Source: Apostichopus japonicus (lineage: Eukaryota > Echinodermata > Holothuroidea > Aspidochirotida > Stichopodidae). From it: a stretch of 64,000 bases of DNA. The position numbers were made by a program, and so were the translations under genes. Positions 54,268-64,000 of this stretch are shown here, piece after piece. How positions within the stretch are numbered: position 1 is the first letter of the stretch; every line of letters starts with the position of its first letter. The notes under the pieces are model-generated. The model worked only from the letters and a program-made list of their open reading frames with translations. It was not told where the DNA came from and ran no database searches. The DNA is taken from contig NC_092577.1 in the NCBI RefSeq assembly GCF_037975245.1, forward strand, positions 32,490,898-32,554,897, given 5' to 3'.

Positions 54268-55202
54268 AATCACGGATTTCGTTTCTTGTAAATAGAAACA
54301 TTGAAAAGTACCTCAGTCTGTGGATATACTGAGCTTCTACTAATTCATTCACGATTGATCAGAGAACAAGGCTTTTATTTGTATTACACTCAATCTTTGT
54401 CTATGTTAAATTACTAACGTAGGTTTCTTGTACGGCAGGCCATTAACCAGAGTTAGACGGTGAGGGGTGAGGATGTCTGATGTACCGTCTTAGAGAAGGA
54501 GTCTATAAGGGGAGAGGTCCCCCTCACCTTTTGTTTTAGTTAAGGAATTATATGCAAATGATGCTAAGCATTTTCTTTACAAAGTTTAATTATACATTTG
54601 TGTTTTTTTCACAAGCTTTCATTTTTTAATACAATGTTGGATAACTGTGGGAACAAAATTACACACGTTTATATATTTTTATGGGGGAGTGGGGTGGGGG
54701 GGGGGTGGGTTGCACTAGTGGCAATCCCTGAATCATGCAACGTGACGTATGGTACGGCCTCCGTTAGTAAAGTATCGTGTATATCTTTGATACATAATGT
54801 ACTTCCGAAACTACTTCATTAATTTAACCATGGAAATTTAGCTTCCTTGACTCAACATCCTTATAATAAGTGACCTTCATTGTAAAGGGACTCTAACTGC
54901 GTAGCCTATGGAACACAGCCCACCACGGTCCCCTCTTTATTTTATTCAGTCAGTCACGCTAAACTACACAAACCGGTTTTGCTGAGTGCTACTACTCTGT
55001 CTTACTTTTCCTATTCAAGTTTTTTGTCATTTAACAGTGATGACAATAATTTAATATTATAAAATAATAATAATCATTAAATAATAATACTAATAATATT
55101 TCTTTACTTTAGTTTAATTTCATTGACTACGCTAAAAGTGTAACCTTATAATTAATTGCAATATGCTCTTAATGCATTTATCTGTTGAGTTTTGTCTGGA
55201 TA

Positions 55203-55208
55203 AATAAA
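55203..55208 (+). terminator. Possible poly(A) signal of the secreted-protein gene
   Basis: AATAAA about 935 bp after the stop codon, within a cluster of AATAAA-like words. Unverified. Confidence 0.25.
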
Positions 55209-55871
55209 ATAAAAGTTGTTTCAACTTACGATTGTGAGATCTCTGATTTTCCGATTCGGTGTAGATGTCATGATGGTTTTAGAAGTATATAAGAAGCTTT
55301 TTGCTAACAGTTTTATGGCCCTTGTCCCCCCCCCCCCCCCAACGAACCCTGCACTCCTAGGGTGAATCCTTGTGGTGCAGAGTGTTACGGAAAGTCGGCT
55401 CCGTAGTGATGTGAGCTGTACCGCCCCATCATTTTCCAACCTCGCAGAAACATTTGAAGTAGTTATTGCAGCACAATCTTGCGTGTAAACAGTAATTATA
55501 TATAGAACAAAGTTATAACCTAAATTTATGTATCCGAACGGCGCCATTTTTTAACGTATATATGTGGGGTGGGGAGGTACCACTGCCCCCCTTACACGGG
55601 AGTCGACTTCAACGAACTCCCTGTCGATTTTAAAATCCTGGATTCGCCCCCGTGTTGCAGGAGAAGCAAACCCAACAATCGTATTATTTGACAGAGCTGT
55701 TTGTGATAATCACCCCACTCACTCCCAAAGAAACCAACAAAATCTAGTTCCGGTGGAATCTACCTCGCAAAGCTTTCCTATTGATTGCGACGGTCATGGA
55801 CACAGGTACTTCCAACTAATGTAAATACGAATTAAATTATGGAAGAGGTTGAGGAAAAGACCATACATATC

Positions 55872-57030
55872 CAGGGACGTAGCTAAGGCCTGATGATTGG
55901 GGGGGGGGGGGGTGTAGTGGCTGAAATTCCAACTGGATGGGTTTTGGAGTCAGAAAATTCCGACTGCTGCCTTGTACCCCCCCCCCCCCCGCACTCATCG
56001 TCAACGATAAGGTCAGTGTCAGTCAGACACCCTATCTTTCGCGACTGCACTTTTGTTCCGAACTTTTTTCAATACATTTGTACCTTATGGGGCAAAGTTT
56101 TTGCTTATGTTGATGGCACTTTTAAACTTCCGTAGATTAGCATTGAGTGTTTTAAACCATAGAGATAATGTATATCCCAACGTCGTAGCCAGGAATTTGA
56201 AAGGGGAAGCACTTTTTGCGATTGATATGGGGGAAGGGTCTAAGGGGAGGGGGTGTCCCCCTCCCCTTTGAGATTTTTTTGAACAATTGAAGGTCCTTAG
56301 ATGCGATCTGGTGCAATTTGTTGCCAGTTTCATCATTATCATATGATATCATATATTATCAGCAGATTTTGTTTCCTGTTTGAATTCTTTTACATGTTCT
56401 TTTACATAATATATCAGAAAGACAAACATAGCGCTCTTTTACAATTTTTCCATTATTGTCCAATGTCTGGACTTAAATACATTTGACGAACTTAATTGAT
56501 GGACAATATAAACTTTCATATTTTGTAAGACAGCCAGATTTGCAGTGGCCTAAAAAAATATCGTTATCTCCGTGTATTAACAGTGTAATAATTATTTATA
56601 GGAAGTGCGTATCACGTACGATTGCTAGCTTAGCTTCATAACATGCTGTTCGTGCAACAACTTAGGACGAATCATAGAACGGATGAGAACGAACTTGTCG
56701 TCGTTGTGCATACGGTTCGTGACATTCCATCGAGTGAGGTTAGGTATAGGCAATATGTATTTTATTACGCAGTGGCCAACTGTAGGTTTGAAATAGGCTA
56801 TAGGCTAAATTTATCTAATTGCATCTGCCAAACTAAGTAAGTAGTTGAATCAGTAGGCCTGCATGTTATTACGATTATAATCGAGTTAACGGAGTTGACG
56901 AGTATTCAAGATCAAAAGAGCACTGACAAAATACCATGCTAAAAAAGAGCAGTTTTTAAACATTTTTTTCGACACTCAAAGTGGGGGGGGGGAGCAGTCG
57001 CTCCCCTGCTCCCCCTGGCTACGTCCCTGG
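55872..57030. mobile_element. Possible hAT-like element with CCAGGGACGTAGC ends
   Basis: CCAGGGACGTAGCTAAGG at the left is matched inverted by GGCTACGTCCCTGG at the right. The interior includes another internal end-like motif (CGTAGCCAGGAATTTG, about 56184), so it is probably a composite of nested elements. No transposase seen. Confidence 0.5.
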
Positions 57031-57300
57031 TATATCCTGAACTTACTTTAAGCTAGCGAACAGGGTCGACCCACCCAATAGCAAAATTAATACATAAATT
57101 TTCCGAAATGAAGCTGGCGAACGTTGTATTTTTTTTTAGAGTATTCAAAATCATACGAAGTTTTGTATGGTGGAGTATAAGGATCGCGAGATACAATTTC
57201 TCAATGTGACGAGGAAAACGTGGTAAATATGACTGATTAAAGGTCAATTTTGATCGAAAATTTTATGTCACTCACAAATTACAAGAACATATGAAAATAA

Positions 57301-57404
57301 GAGTGCGACAGTCAGAAAAATTAGAGCGCGACAGTCGGAAATTCCGAATTGAAGCTGGCGACAGTCGGAAATTCCGACAGTCGGAAATTCCGACTGTCGC
57401 ACTC
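57301..57404. repeat. Foldback cluster of GACAGTCGGAAATTCCGAC
   Basis: GAGTGCGACAGTC at 57301-57313 is the exact inverse of GACTGTCGCACTC at 57392-57404. Between them the self-complementary word GTCGGAAATTCCGAC occurs two or three times in tandem. The whole block can fold into one long hairpin or several small ones. Confidence 0.85.
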
Positions 57405-57641
57405 AAATTTTCCAACTATCGTCATTTTTACCAAGATTGGGGTGAGACACCCCCCACACCCCCCCCCCCCTCTAGCGACGTCCCTGTACATATCTAAAAG
57501 AACTAAAGAAAATATTGTTGTTGAAATTTACCTTCATGTTAGGCCCACGCTTTCACTCTTCTGCTCTCCATATGCATGTTTCGTCTATTCCTTGCGGATC
57601 CTACTGGTTTAAGAGGGAGGGGGTTAATGTCTAGAGAACAT

Positions 57642-57842
57642 TGGTACTTTTTTAGAAAAAGTCGCCCAGGAATGTACCTGGGCACGAAAACCAAACTACT
57701 GAACGACTGATCCGCTCTCAACCCCAGTCCCCTTGCTTCGAGACTGTGACTTGTGATCATCGTCAGGTGTGTATCACCATTCCCCTCGAAAGGGAACAGA
57801 TACTACACATGATATTAGCCAAAAGGCCGAGAGCAGTGGTAA
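57642..57842 (-). mobile_element. U2-snRNA-headed SINE, copy 3
   Basis: On the minus strand from about 57838: GCTCTCGGCCTTTTGGCTAA, then TATCATGTGTAGTATCTGTTC (U2 5' end), and the same body as the copy at 45461 (ACACACCTGACGATGATC, GAGAGCGGATCAGTCG, TTTGGTTTTCGTGCCCAGGT). Its far end, AAAAAGTACC, resembles that of copy 2 (AAAAAGCACC), so the two copies are probably full length at about 200 bp. Confidence 0.82.
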
Positions 57843-58044
57843 GTATGACAAAAAGTATTCCGAAAGAATTTTCTAAATTTCTAAATTCTAAGTACTCTAG
57901 GAGTTGACAAAAGTTGACCCGTGTAAAAATAGACAGTGGCGCTCTTTTACAATACGCAAATTGAAGTTTATTTGTCGTCATCGCATGACAGCGTGTTAAC
58001 ATCTAACTATACGAGAGGTAATAATTCTGGTCACGTTAAAAAGT

Positions 58045-58058
58045 CTTTCTTTTTCCTC
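58045..58058 (+). promoter_or_regulatory. TOP-like pyrimidine tract of RPL19
   Basis: CTTTCTTTTTCCTC lies 21 bp before the start codon. Ribosomal-protein mRNAs typically begin with a C followed by pyrimidines (5' TOP), which places translation under mTOR/LARP1 control in animals. The start site at 58045 is inferred. Confidence 0.6.
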
Positions 58059-58078
58059 GTGAACGCAGATCTGTCGCA

Positions 58079-61000
58079 ATGAGGTGTGTACTTGACAAAA
58101 TAAAACTCCTTTTTTGCCGATATTCCATGTATATTTTGCACTGCTTGGGCAAAAATATGTTACAAAAATAATTTATACTGCATATTACGATCACACATGA
58201 ATGCTACGATGTTCCTAAACAAGTGTTAAAATAGTTCAGAAAAAGACGCAAGCGTCTGCAATGAAATTGTCAGTGTGAACAATCCTACCGTACACATGTT
58301 ACACATATTTTAGCCTAAGCATAGTTTTACACATGTCTAAACGTAACAAGGACCCTGCGTATTATATAACCCGTCTCTACTGATAAGTTAATATGACTAG
58401 ATAAGTAGGCAAGTAAGGATACTGAAATACGACATTTGTATGAATATCAACCCTTCATTCTGTATTACAGTATAGGCTATCAATTACTTGAGTTAGAAAT
58501 CAAATGTGGCTGTCACTAGAACATTAGCCTATGCTTTGTTGGTGGGCCTTACATGTCATTTTCACTTAGCTTAGGCCTACCCATTTGAAGACACTTTAAA
58601 TACAAGGTCATTTATTTGTATGGAAGGGTATGTTTGGTAACGGACGTTTACTGATATGCCCTTTGCTGAGAGTTCTTAAGTCAAGTTAACCGAGGCCTAA
58701 CATTGGGCTAAATGCTGATATTTGTTTTCATTTCTACCAGTTAGCACCAATGATTCAGTATTTACTTGATAGATATAGGGTCTTGAGAACAATAGCCTAT
58801 TGGGAACTGACTTAAATTTCCTTAACCCTAAATGGATTTGCCCATCTTTGTAAGGTATTTCACATGGGGGATGTGAAATGGATTTTTCCTTATTTAGTTA
58901 GACTAATTTGTATTAGTTTGAGTCATTAGGCAACATATTGTCAGTTTCTTTCACTGTGCTCAGCCATAGGCTAGTTTAATCAAGTAACCTTAAACTTAAA
59001 GATGCAAAAGAGATCCCATTGGTTCAAATCCTTTGGTAGTCAATGTTTATATTGCTGTTTTATATTCACAGTGTGAAGAATGTTCTATTTAGTAATTTTC
59101 TTTACTCTTTGCAATTTAATTTTCAGAAAAATATTTGTCTCTTCATGGTTTGTTCATGTACTTAAAACTAAATGCAGAAATCCTCCAATGGAGATTTTAA
59201 TTGTGCACTTAAATTTTGAAATTATTCCCCTGATTGAAGTGATCCAAGCCAATACGAACATGGTTTTGCTTCTTCTTTCACAGTAACTTGCGACTGCCAA
59301 AGAGGCTAGCAGCCTCTGTGCTCAATTGTGGCAGAAACAAGATTTGGTTGGATCCAAATGAAATCAATGAAATTGCAAACGCAAATTCCCGTAAGTAATG
59401 TTTGACACATAACCTCCACCTCCCACATAACAATGAAGTGAGAAAAATGCAGTACATTGCTGTTTAACCTTAACATGTGCTGTACTTATCAACAGTCTTA
59501 TATTTTGTTTTTGAAATTCATTTTTGGTCATGTCTCTCCCAAATTCTACTGCCCTTTAGACTTGAATTTCAATGTCCCTTTCATTTTTGTAAAGACAAAA
59601 TTCTTTCGATGTTCATGCACGTAAGACATATCTGTGTGAGCTATACAAGTTTTCTTACACTACCCTGAATGTTCCTTTATACATGAATGTTCCCCTCTTT
59701 CATGGAATTTATAGGTCAAAACATCCGCAAGCTCATCAAGGATGGTCTGATCATCAAGAAACCAGTGGCTGTACACTCTAGAGCCAGGGTACGCAAGAAC
59801 ACCATCGCAAGGAGGAAGGGGCGACACAGTGGCTACGGTAAGGCAGCCAATGCTGATAGTCATTTAGCCTTTACTTTAGATGTTATTTACAAAGTAGGTG
59901 ACCACTGCACACAATGATTGCGTATTACTTGGTGTAATGATGGTGATCTGATTGGATGTTGTATTTTGTTTACTTTACATAGCAGTGTGGTAAACCGTTT
60001 TTGGTAATAAGCTCCTTACTCCTGCCCATTTATTCTGTTATCATATCAAGGTTTTTCCTTGAATTGTTATAAGGTTTGGTTTATGTTGAGAGTTCATAGG
60101 GGGTTTCTAATTTGAAAATGTAGTCATTGACTGTCCTTTTCAGAAATGCATCATCCTCTCATTTATAAAAATAACAATAATAATAATAGTGAAATAAAGT
60201 GCCATTATCTACAAGAAAGTTGGATTGCTCAAGGTGCCACAAAAACTCCAGAACCAGAAGAATATCTTTCCTCCAAAAGAGTTGCTGTTTCTCAGTTCTT
60301 TGAAGTCAGGAAAACTTAACCAAAGGATTTTCTGGTTACTAAAGTTGATTGCTGATCAAAATTGCTGAAAATATTCTAAGTCTACCTGTGAAAACCACAT
60401 CCTCATAGCATTTGTATAGTAAAGATATGAATTTTTAAAATTTAGTGCTATTTTGTAAATGCATCCGGCAACTGTGGAATGGATGATGTCATCAGTGCAG
60501 TTCAACTGAAACTGATTTTGCTTTACTTTATAATTTGTCAATCATTTACTCACAAAAACAAACAGAATATTTCTACAAAACAAGTTAAATTTTGATGAAA
60601 TGCTAAGTACAGAGAACTTTGACAACTATTCAAACATTCCAAATGTTTCAGGTTGTAAGGATAAATCAACAAGAATATTATTATACCCTAAGAAAAGCTT
60701 CCAAAGAGCATTTGTCCAGATGACATCACAGACCCCCCCCCCACCCTACTGTGATCCAGATTCCTGTAGTAGTAGAAGGTTTAGCCAGTCAAAATAGGTT
60801 ACATTCAATCAACCATATCTCAAGTTAGAGACAAGGGTTTTCAACTAACAGTGTGGAATATTTTTTTCTTCAATATAAAATCACATTGTTTGTCACCAGA
60901 ATATCCCTTTTAAGTTTCTGCGTCACTATCATTCATGTGGCATGTAGCACTAGGCTCTTGTTTGGTCGTTAGATGAACAAAACGAATAGAATCCTAAATC

Positions 61001-62791
61001 TTGGCTATCTATCTATTGTTCGTTAGGTAAGAGGAAGGGTACAGCCAATGCACGTATGCCCCAGAAAATCATCTGGATCCGACGCATGAGAGTTCTGCGA
61101 CGTCTGCTCAAGAAGTACAGGGAGGCCAAGAAGATCGACCGTCATCTGTAAGTAATCGACTCTTCATTTTGTTACAACGAATTGTTTTCAAGTAGGAAGG
61201 AGAATATAAAATTGGTTTTATCAGCTTTGTGAGATGCACTTACATTATTTTGTCGCCAACGCTCACTCAAAAACAACACTTGGATCTCTTTAAGTCATGT
61301 TTAATCTGCCCCCTACAACCCAACACCCCCCCACCCCCTGCAGTCTACCCACCACCCCAATAAAATAAGAGACAATGAAAACAAGAGTGTGCATCATAGA
61401 ATTGTCTTAGAGGTTTGACAGAATTTGTTTCTTCTTTGAGTCAAGTCTGAGCATGTTGCCAAGTTTTCTACCTTAATGTGTTATTATTTCTATGTGTAGA
61501 AGTTGAGACTGTTGTAATGTCTGGAGGATACGAAGGAACACTATAGTCTAAGTCTTTCCAAGCTGTTGCAAAGTCCCTGGGCGTGCATCATTTGAAGTTG
61601 GAATCACGGTTTTTCTCAACCTGAGGAATTGACACTGAAAGGCTAGACAGTATCATTCTAACGACAGTCTATTACCGTATAGTGTCTGCATCATTTAACC
61701 ACTTCATATTCAAAAATTGCATATATGTCTTGTTACATTCCTTTCTTGAGCTTTGCTCCAGAACTGTTTCGTAATCGAACCTTTGGAGACAACACCGTGA
61801 ATCCTGCTTCGATTCTACCAGTGTTAACATTTACCTCATATCCTTTGATTTTTTCATTCATTTAGATACCACGAGCTCTACAAGAAGTCCAAGGGTAATG
61901 TCTTCAAGAACAAGCGTGTCCTGATGGAGTACATCCACAAGAAGAAGGCCGAGAAGTCACGTAGCAAGATGTTTGCGTAAGTCTCACAACCAGGCGTTTA
62001 CACAGTGCAATTCTATTCTCGCATGGAGCTCATGTTTTACTCTTCTCATGTCCGTATTCTGTGCGTGTTTTGTCCCTTCTGTTACTGTTACTTCTGTTAT
62101 TGCTAGGATCGAAACGTCAGGCCAACTTACTTTTAGACACGTTTGACTTTTGTTAGATCCATGCATGACAACCAGGAAAAGTTCATAAATGTTTGGTCTG
62201 TTGTGTCCTAGTCCATCACCTGTATGTTGTCATTAAGATTTATGGCAAAAAAAATGGAAAAAGAAGAAATGTGTAGATGAATCTATTTTCAGACCTACAA
62301 AAAGTCATGTATACAAATGACAAGTTTAAAATTTTGATTGTAGACAGTTGATGGGTTGGTCATTGAACAGTTTGAAATGTTAAATGTCATGTCATCAGTG
62401 AACCAATCAGAAATCTGTCCAGGCGATGCTTGTAATAACTGACTGCAAAATGAGAGGTTGTACTCTAATGTTGCCACCCCTCCATCCATCCCAACCCCCA
62501 GTAATAAAGGAATCACAACCAAGTAAGTGACATAATTCTGCCATGGAGCCTGAAGAAAACTGAAATAATTATTCAAGTCATTTTTTACAACACATATCAA
62601 GCTCTGTTTTGAGCTATGTCATCGTGGTTTTTACAAACACCTTCATTTTTGCCGGTTCCTTCCACAGAGAGCAAGCCGAGGCTATGCGAAACAAATCAAA
62701 GGAAGCACGCAGAAGGCGCGAAGAACGTCAACTTCTTAAGAAGCAGGAGCTCCTCAAGATCAAGGAAGATGAGGATAATGCTCAGAAATAG
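58079..62791 (+). CDS. RPL19: Ribosomal protein L19 (eL19)
   Basis: Six exons, 196 residues, the normal length for animal RPL19: 58079-58083, 59284-59390, 59715-59837, 61027-61147, 61866-61976, 62668-62791. The first coding exon is only ATGAG; joined to exon 2 it gives [15 protein letters not shown]. Diagnostic stretches are [51 protein letters not shown] and [19 protein letters not shown], followed by the long basic C-terminal helix ending EDEDNAQK. eL19 is a large-subunit protein that also forms the intersubunit bridge with its C-terminal helix. Exon 1 follows a TOP-like leader and a poly(A) signal lies 13 bp after the stop. No frameshift or missing segment is visible, so it looks functional and intron-bearing, not a retrocopy. 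Confidence 0.97.
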
Positions 62792-62803
62792 GAATATAAT
62801 TTC

Positions 62804-62809
62804 AATAAA
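62804..62809 (+). terminator. Poly(A) signal of RPL19
   Basis: AATAAA 13 bp after the stop codon; a very short 3' UTR is normal for ribosomal-protein genes. Confidence 0.8.
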
Positions 62810-63404
62810 GTTTCCTTGTAAAATTTGATATGAAATGTTCTGGTTTTTGTTTGGTATCTTTGGTGACATATCCGGTAGTTCTTTCTGCTATCACTGCAGG
62901 GGTGTAGGAGCTTGAAAGGAGGGGGGGGGGGGGGGTGGGGGATGAGATGGAGGGAGTTTTGACCTTTTAATAAGGTGCTTAACATCAGAAGGTAGATCTA
63001 CATCTTAATGAACCTTCAGAAGTGATTCCTCTTTCTGACATTTTGTGCTTGACAAACAAAAATATATTTGAAAACAGAGAAAATGCTGCAGTTCTGGGGC
63101 TCTGCCCATGGATTCTTCCCCCCCCCCCCCATCATCACCACTAGAGCTATACTCATTTGAGATCCCCTACAAACCCAGTTAATAACAGTGTGTACCTCTC
63201 CCACCCCTTCCCCACATCAGATATGCACCTCTGCACTGGTTATTTGCTTTCTCACAAATAGAATGAAGCTGGGTGGGCGGTGGGGGAGGGGTGGGGGGTA
63301 CACATTGTACCAGATCAGTCTTTTACAAGATTTGTTCAATCAATCTTCAACAAGCAATTTACTGCCACTTTAAAATCAGTCTGCTGTCGAGGGACAGGTC
63401 TCAC

Positions 63405-63531
63405 TCTGGAGGAGGGGAAGGGAGGGGATATTCTTGGGTGGGGTGGGGAGGGGATATTCTTGGGTGGGGTGGGGAGGGGATATTCTTGGGTGGGGAGGGG
63501 ATATTCTTGGGTGGGAAGGGGATATTCTTGG
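63405..63531. repeat. G-rich minisatellite GGGGATATTCTTGGGTGG
   Basis: Five tandem units of GGGGATATTCTTGGGTGG with variable GGGGTGGGGA spacers of 3-12 bp. Multiple G3/G4 runs per unit give G-quadruplex potential on the plus strand. Confidence 0.85.
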
Positions 63532-63888
63532 TACATGCAAGCCTGTGAATACATCTTCCAAAACATGGACTGATTCTCAATATTGAAGTTTTCTTTGGGA
63601 AAAGCTTTCAGTAGGACCCTTGACTGACTTTAATCTGACCACCATGGTAACATATTCCTCAATCTTTGTCTACTTGAATGCTCAAACTCCCAAGAATTAA
63701 ATGGAGAGTCCAAACCTCCATGACAGTACATGCATAACGTTGAGAATGCTGATTGGGCCAATGACGGTTGACTTCTACTGGTTTTTAGCAAGTTTATTAT
63801 TTTTTGTCAGCCAAGGTGACCTACAAAAGGACACCAAGTCTGATCTAGCTATAAGCAGTCCATTGCTACTTCTGGTCCTTCTCTAAAG

Positions 63889-64000
63889 CAGGGGTTCCCT
63901 TACATGAACCCCCAGGGAGTGCGTGAATCCATCCCAGGGGGTTCGTGAGACGTTTCTGAAAGTCAAAACTAGAGTACTTTCTGTTGAACTAAAATCTGAT
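63889..64000 (+). mobile_element. hAT-like element, left end, cut by window edge
   Basis: CAGGGGTTCCCTTACATGAA is close to the terminus of widespread hAT MITEs (CAGGGGTTCCCAAAC type), followed by CCCAGGGGGTTCGTGAGACG. The 8 bases before it, CTCTAAAG, would be the target duplication. The right end lies beyond the window. Confidence 0.6.

Larger units (their letters stand above)
54268..58044. other. Transposon-rich spacer between the secreted-protein gene and RPL19
   Basis: No gene recognised. It holds a possible poly(A) signal (55203), several hAT-like ends with G/C runs (around 55560-55660, 55872-57030, 57450-57490), a perfect foldback hairpin (57301-57404), and the third U2-headed SINE (57642-57842). 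The last 200 bp should include the RPL19 promoter. Confidence 0.6.
62810..64000. other. Sequence downstream of RPL19
   Basis: No gene recognised. Contains a G-run (62921-62940), a C-run (63119-63131), a G-rich minisatellite (63405-63531) and the start of a hAT-like element (63889 onwards). Small frames here are produced by the G-rich repeat. Confidence 0.6.

Noticed and set aside
59838-62667. Intron-encoded snoRNAs in RPL19
   Set aside because: Ribosomal-protein introns often host snoRNAs and some box C-like words occur, but I found no matching box D with a plausible guide at the right distance.

Overview
This is metazoan nuclear DNA. Genes are split by GT-AG introns, the spaces are AT-rich and full of microsatellites, and there are many small DNA transposons with G-runs near their CAGG/CCTG ends. 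The gene content (an LDLa-LRR-7TM receptor of GRL101/RXFP type, and a secreted Ig/EGF protein with a Tie-like module order) and the repeat style suggest a marine invertebrate deuterostome, probably an echinoderm and perhaps a sea cucumber. The species call is inference. Three protein genes, all on the plus strand, and one large minus-strand tRNA array can be supported. Nearly all other open frames lie in repeats.

Layout. 1-13.8 kb: no gene recognised; an intact 1.84-kb CAGG-ended transposon at 8378-10219 and AT microsatellites. 13862-41630: one 24-exon gene for a 1168-residue GRL101-like receptor: a signal-peptide exon, eleven phase-1 exons with about 12 LDLa modules, an LRRNT exon, seven LRR exons (75 nt, then six of exactly 72 nt), a hinge/TM1 exon, a TM2-TM6 exon, a TM7 exon and a tail exon. 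Every splice junction keeps the frame. The introns hold an inverted second copy of the 8.4-kb element (in intron 1), several MITEs, a tRNA-derived SINE with a trinucleotide tail, a fragment of a U2-headed SINE, a minisatellite, and, in intron 19 (32548-37890), an antisense tandem array of 35 tRNA-Gln units at a period of about 152 bp that mixes TTG and CTG anticodons.

41.6-48.4 kb: intergenic, with a U2-headed SINE and a foldback element. 48440-54267: a six-exon gene for a 959-residue secreted protein. A single 1.87-kb exon encodes a signal peptide and about 600 residues of a Cys-containing, probably helical repeat region that I do not recognise; it is followed by two small Cys-free, Ig-like exons and three EGF-like exons, with no transmembrane segment. 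54.3-58.0 kb: transposon-rich spacer with a third repeat of the U2-headed family and a perfect foldback hairpin. 58079-62791: RPL19, six exons, 196 residues, with a 5-nt coding part in exon 1 and a TOP-like leader. 62.8-64 kb: G-rich minisatellite and the start of a hAT-like element cut by the window edge.

The receptor and the secreted protein are both extracellular-facing, but nothing in the sequence links them functionally. RPL19 is housekeeping. The most notable items are the tRNA-Gln array inside a receptor intron, the unrecognised repeat domain of the secreted protein, and the U2-snRNA-headed SINE family.
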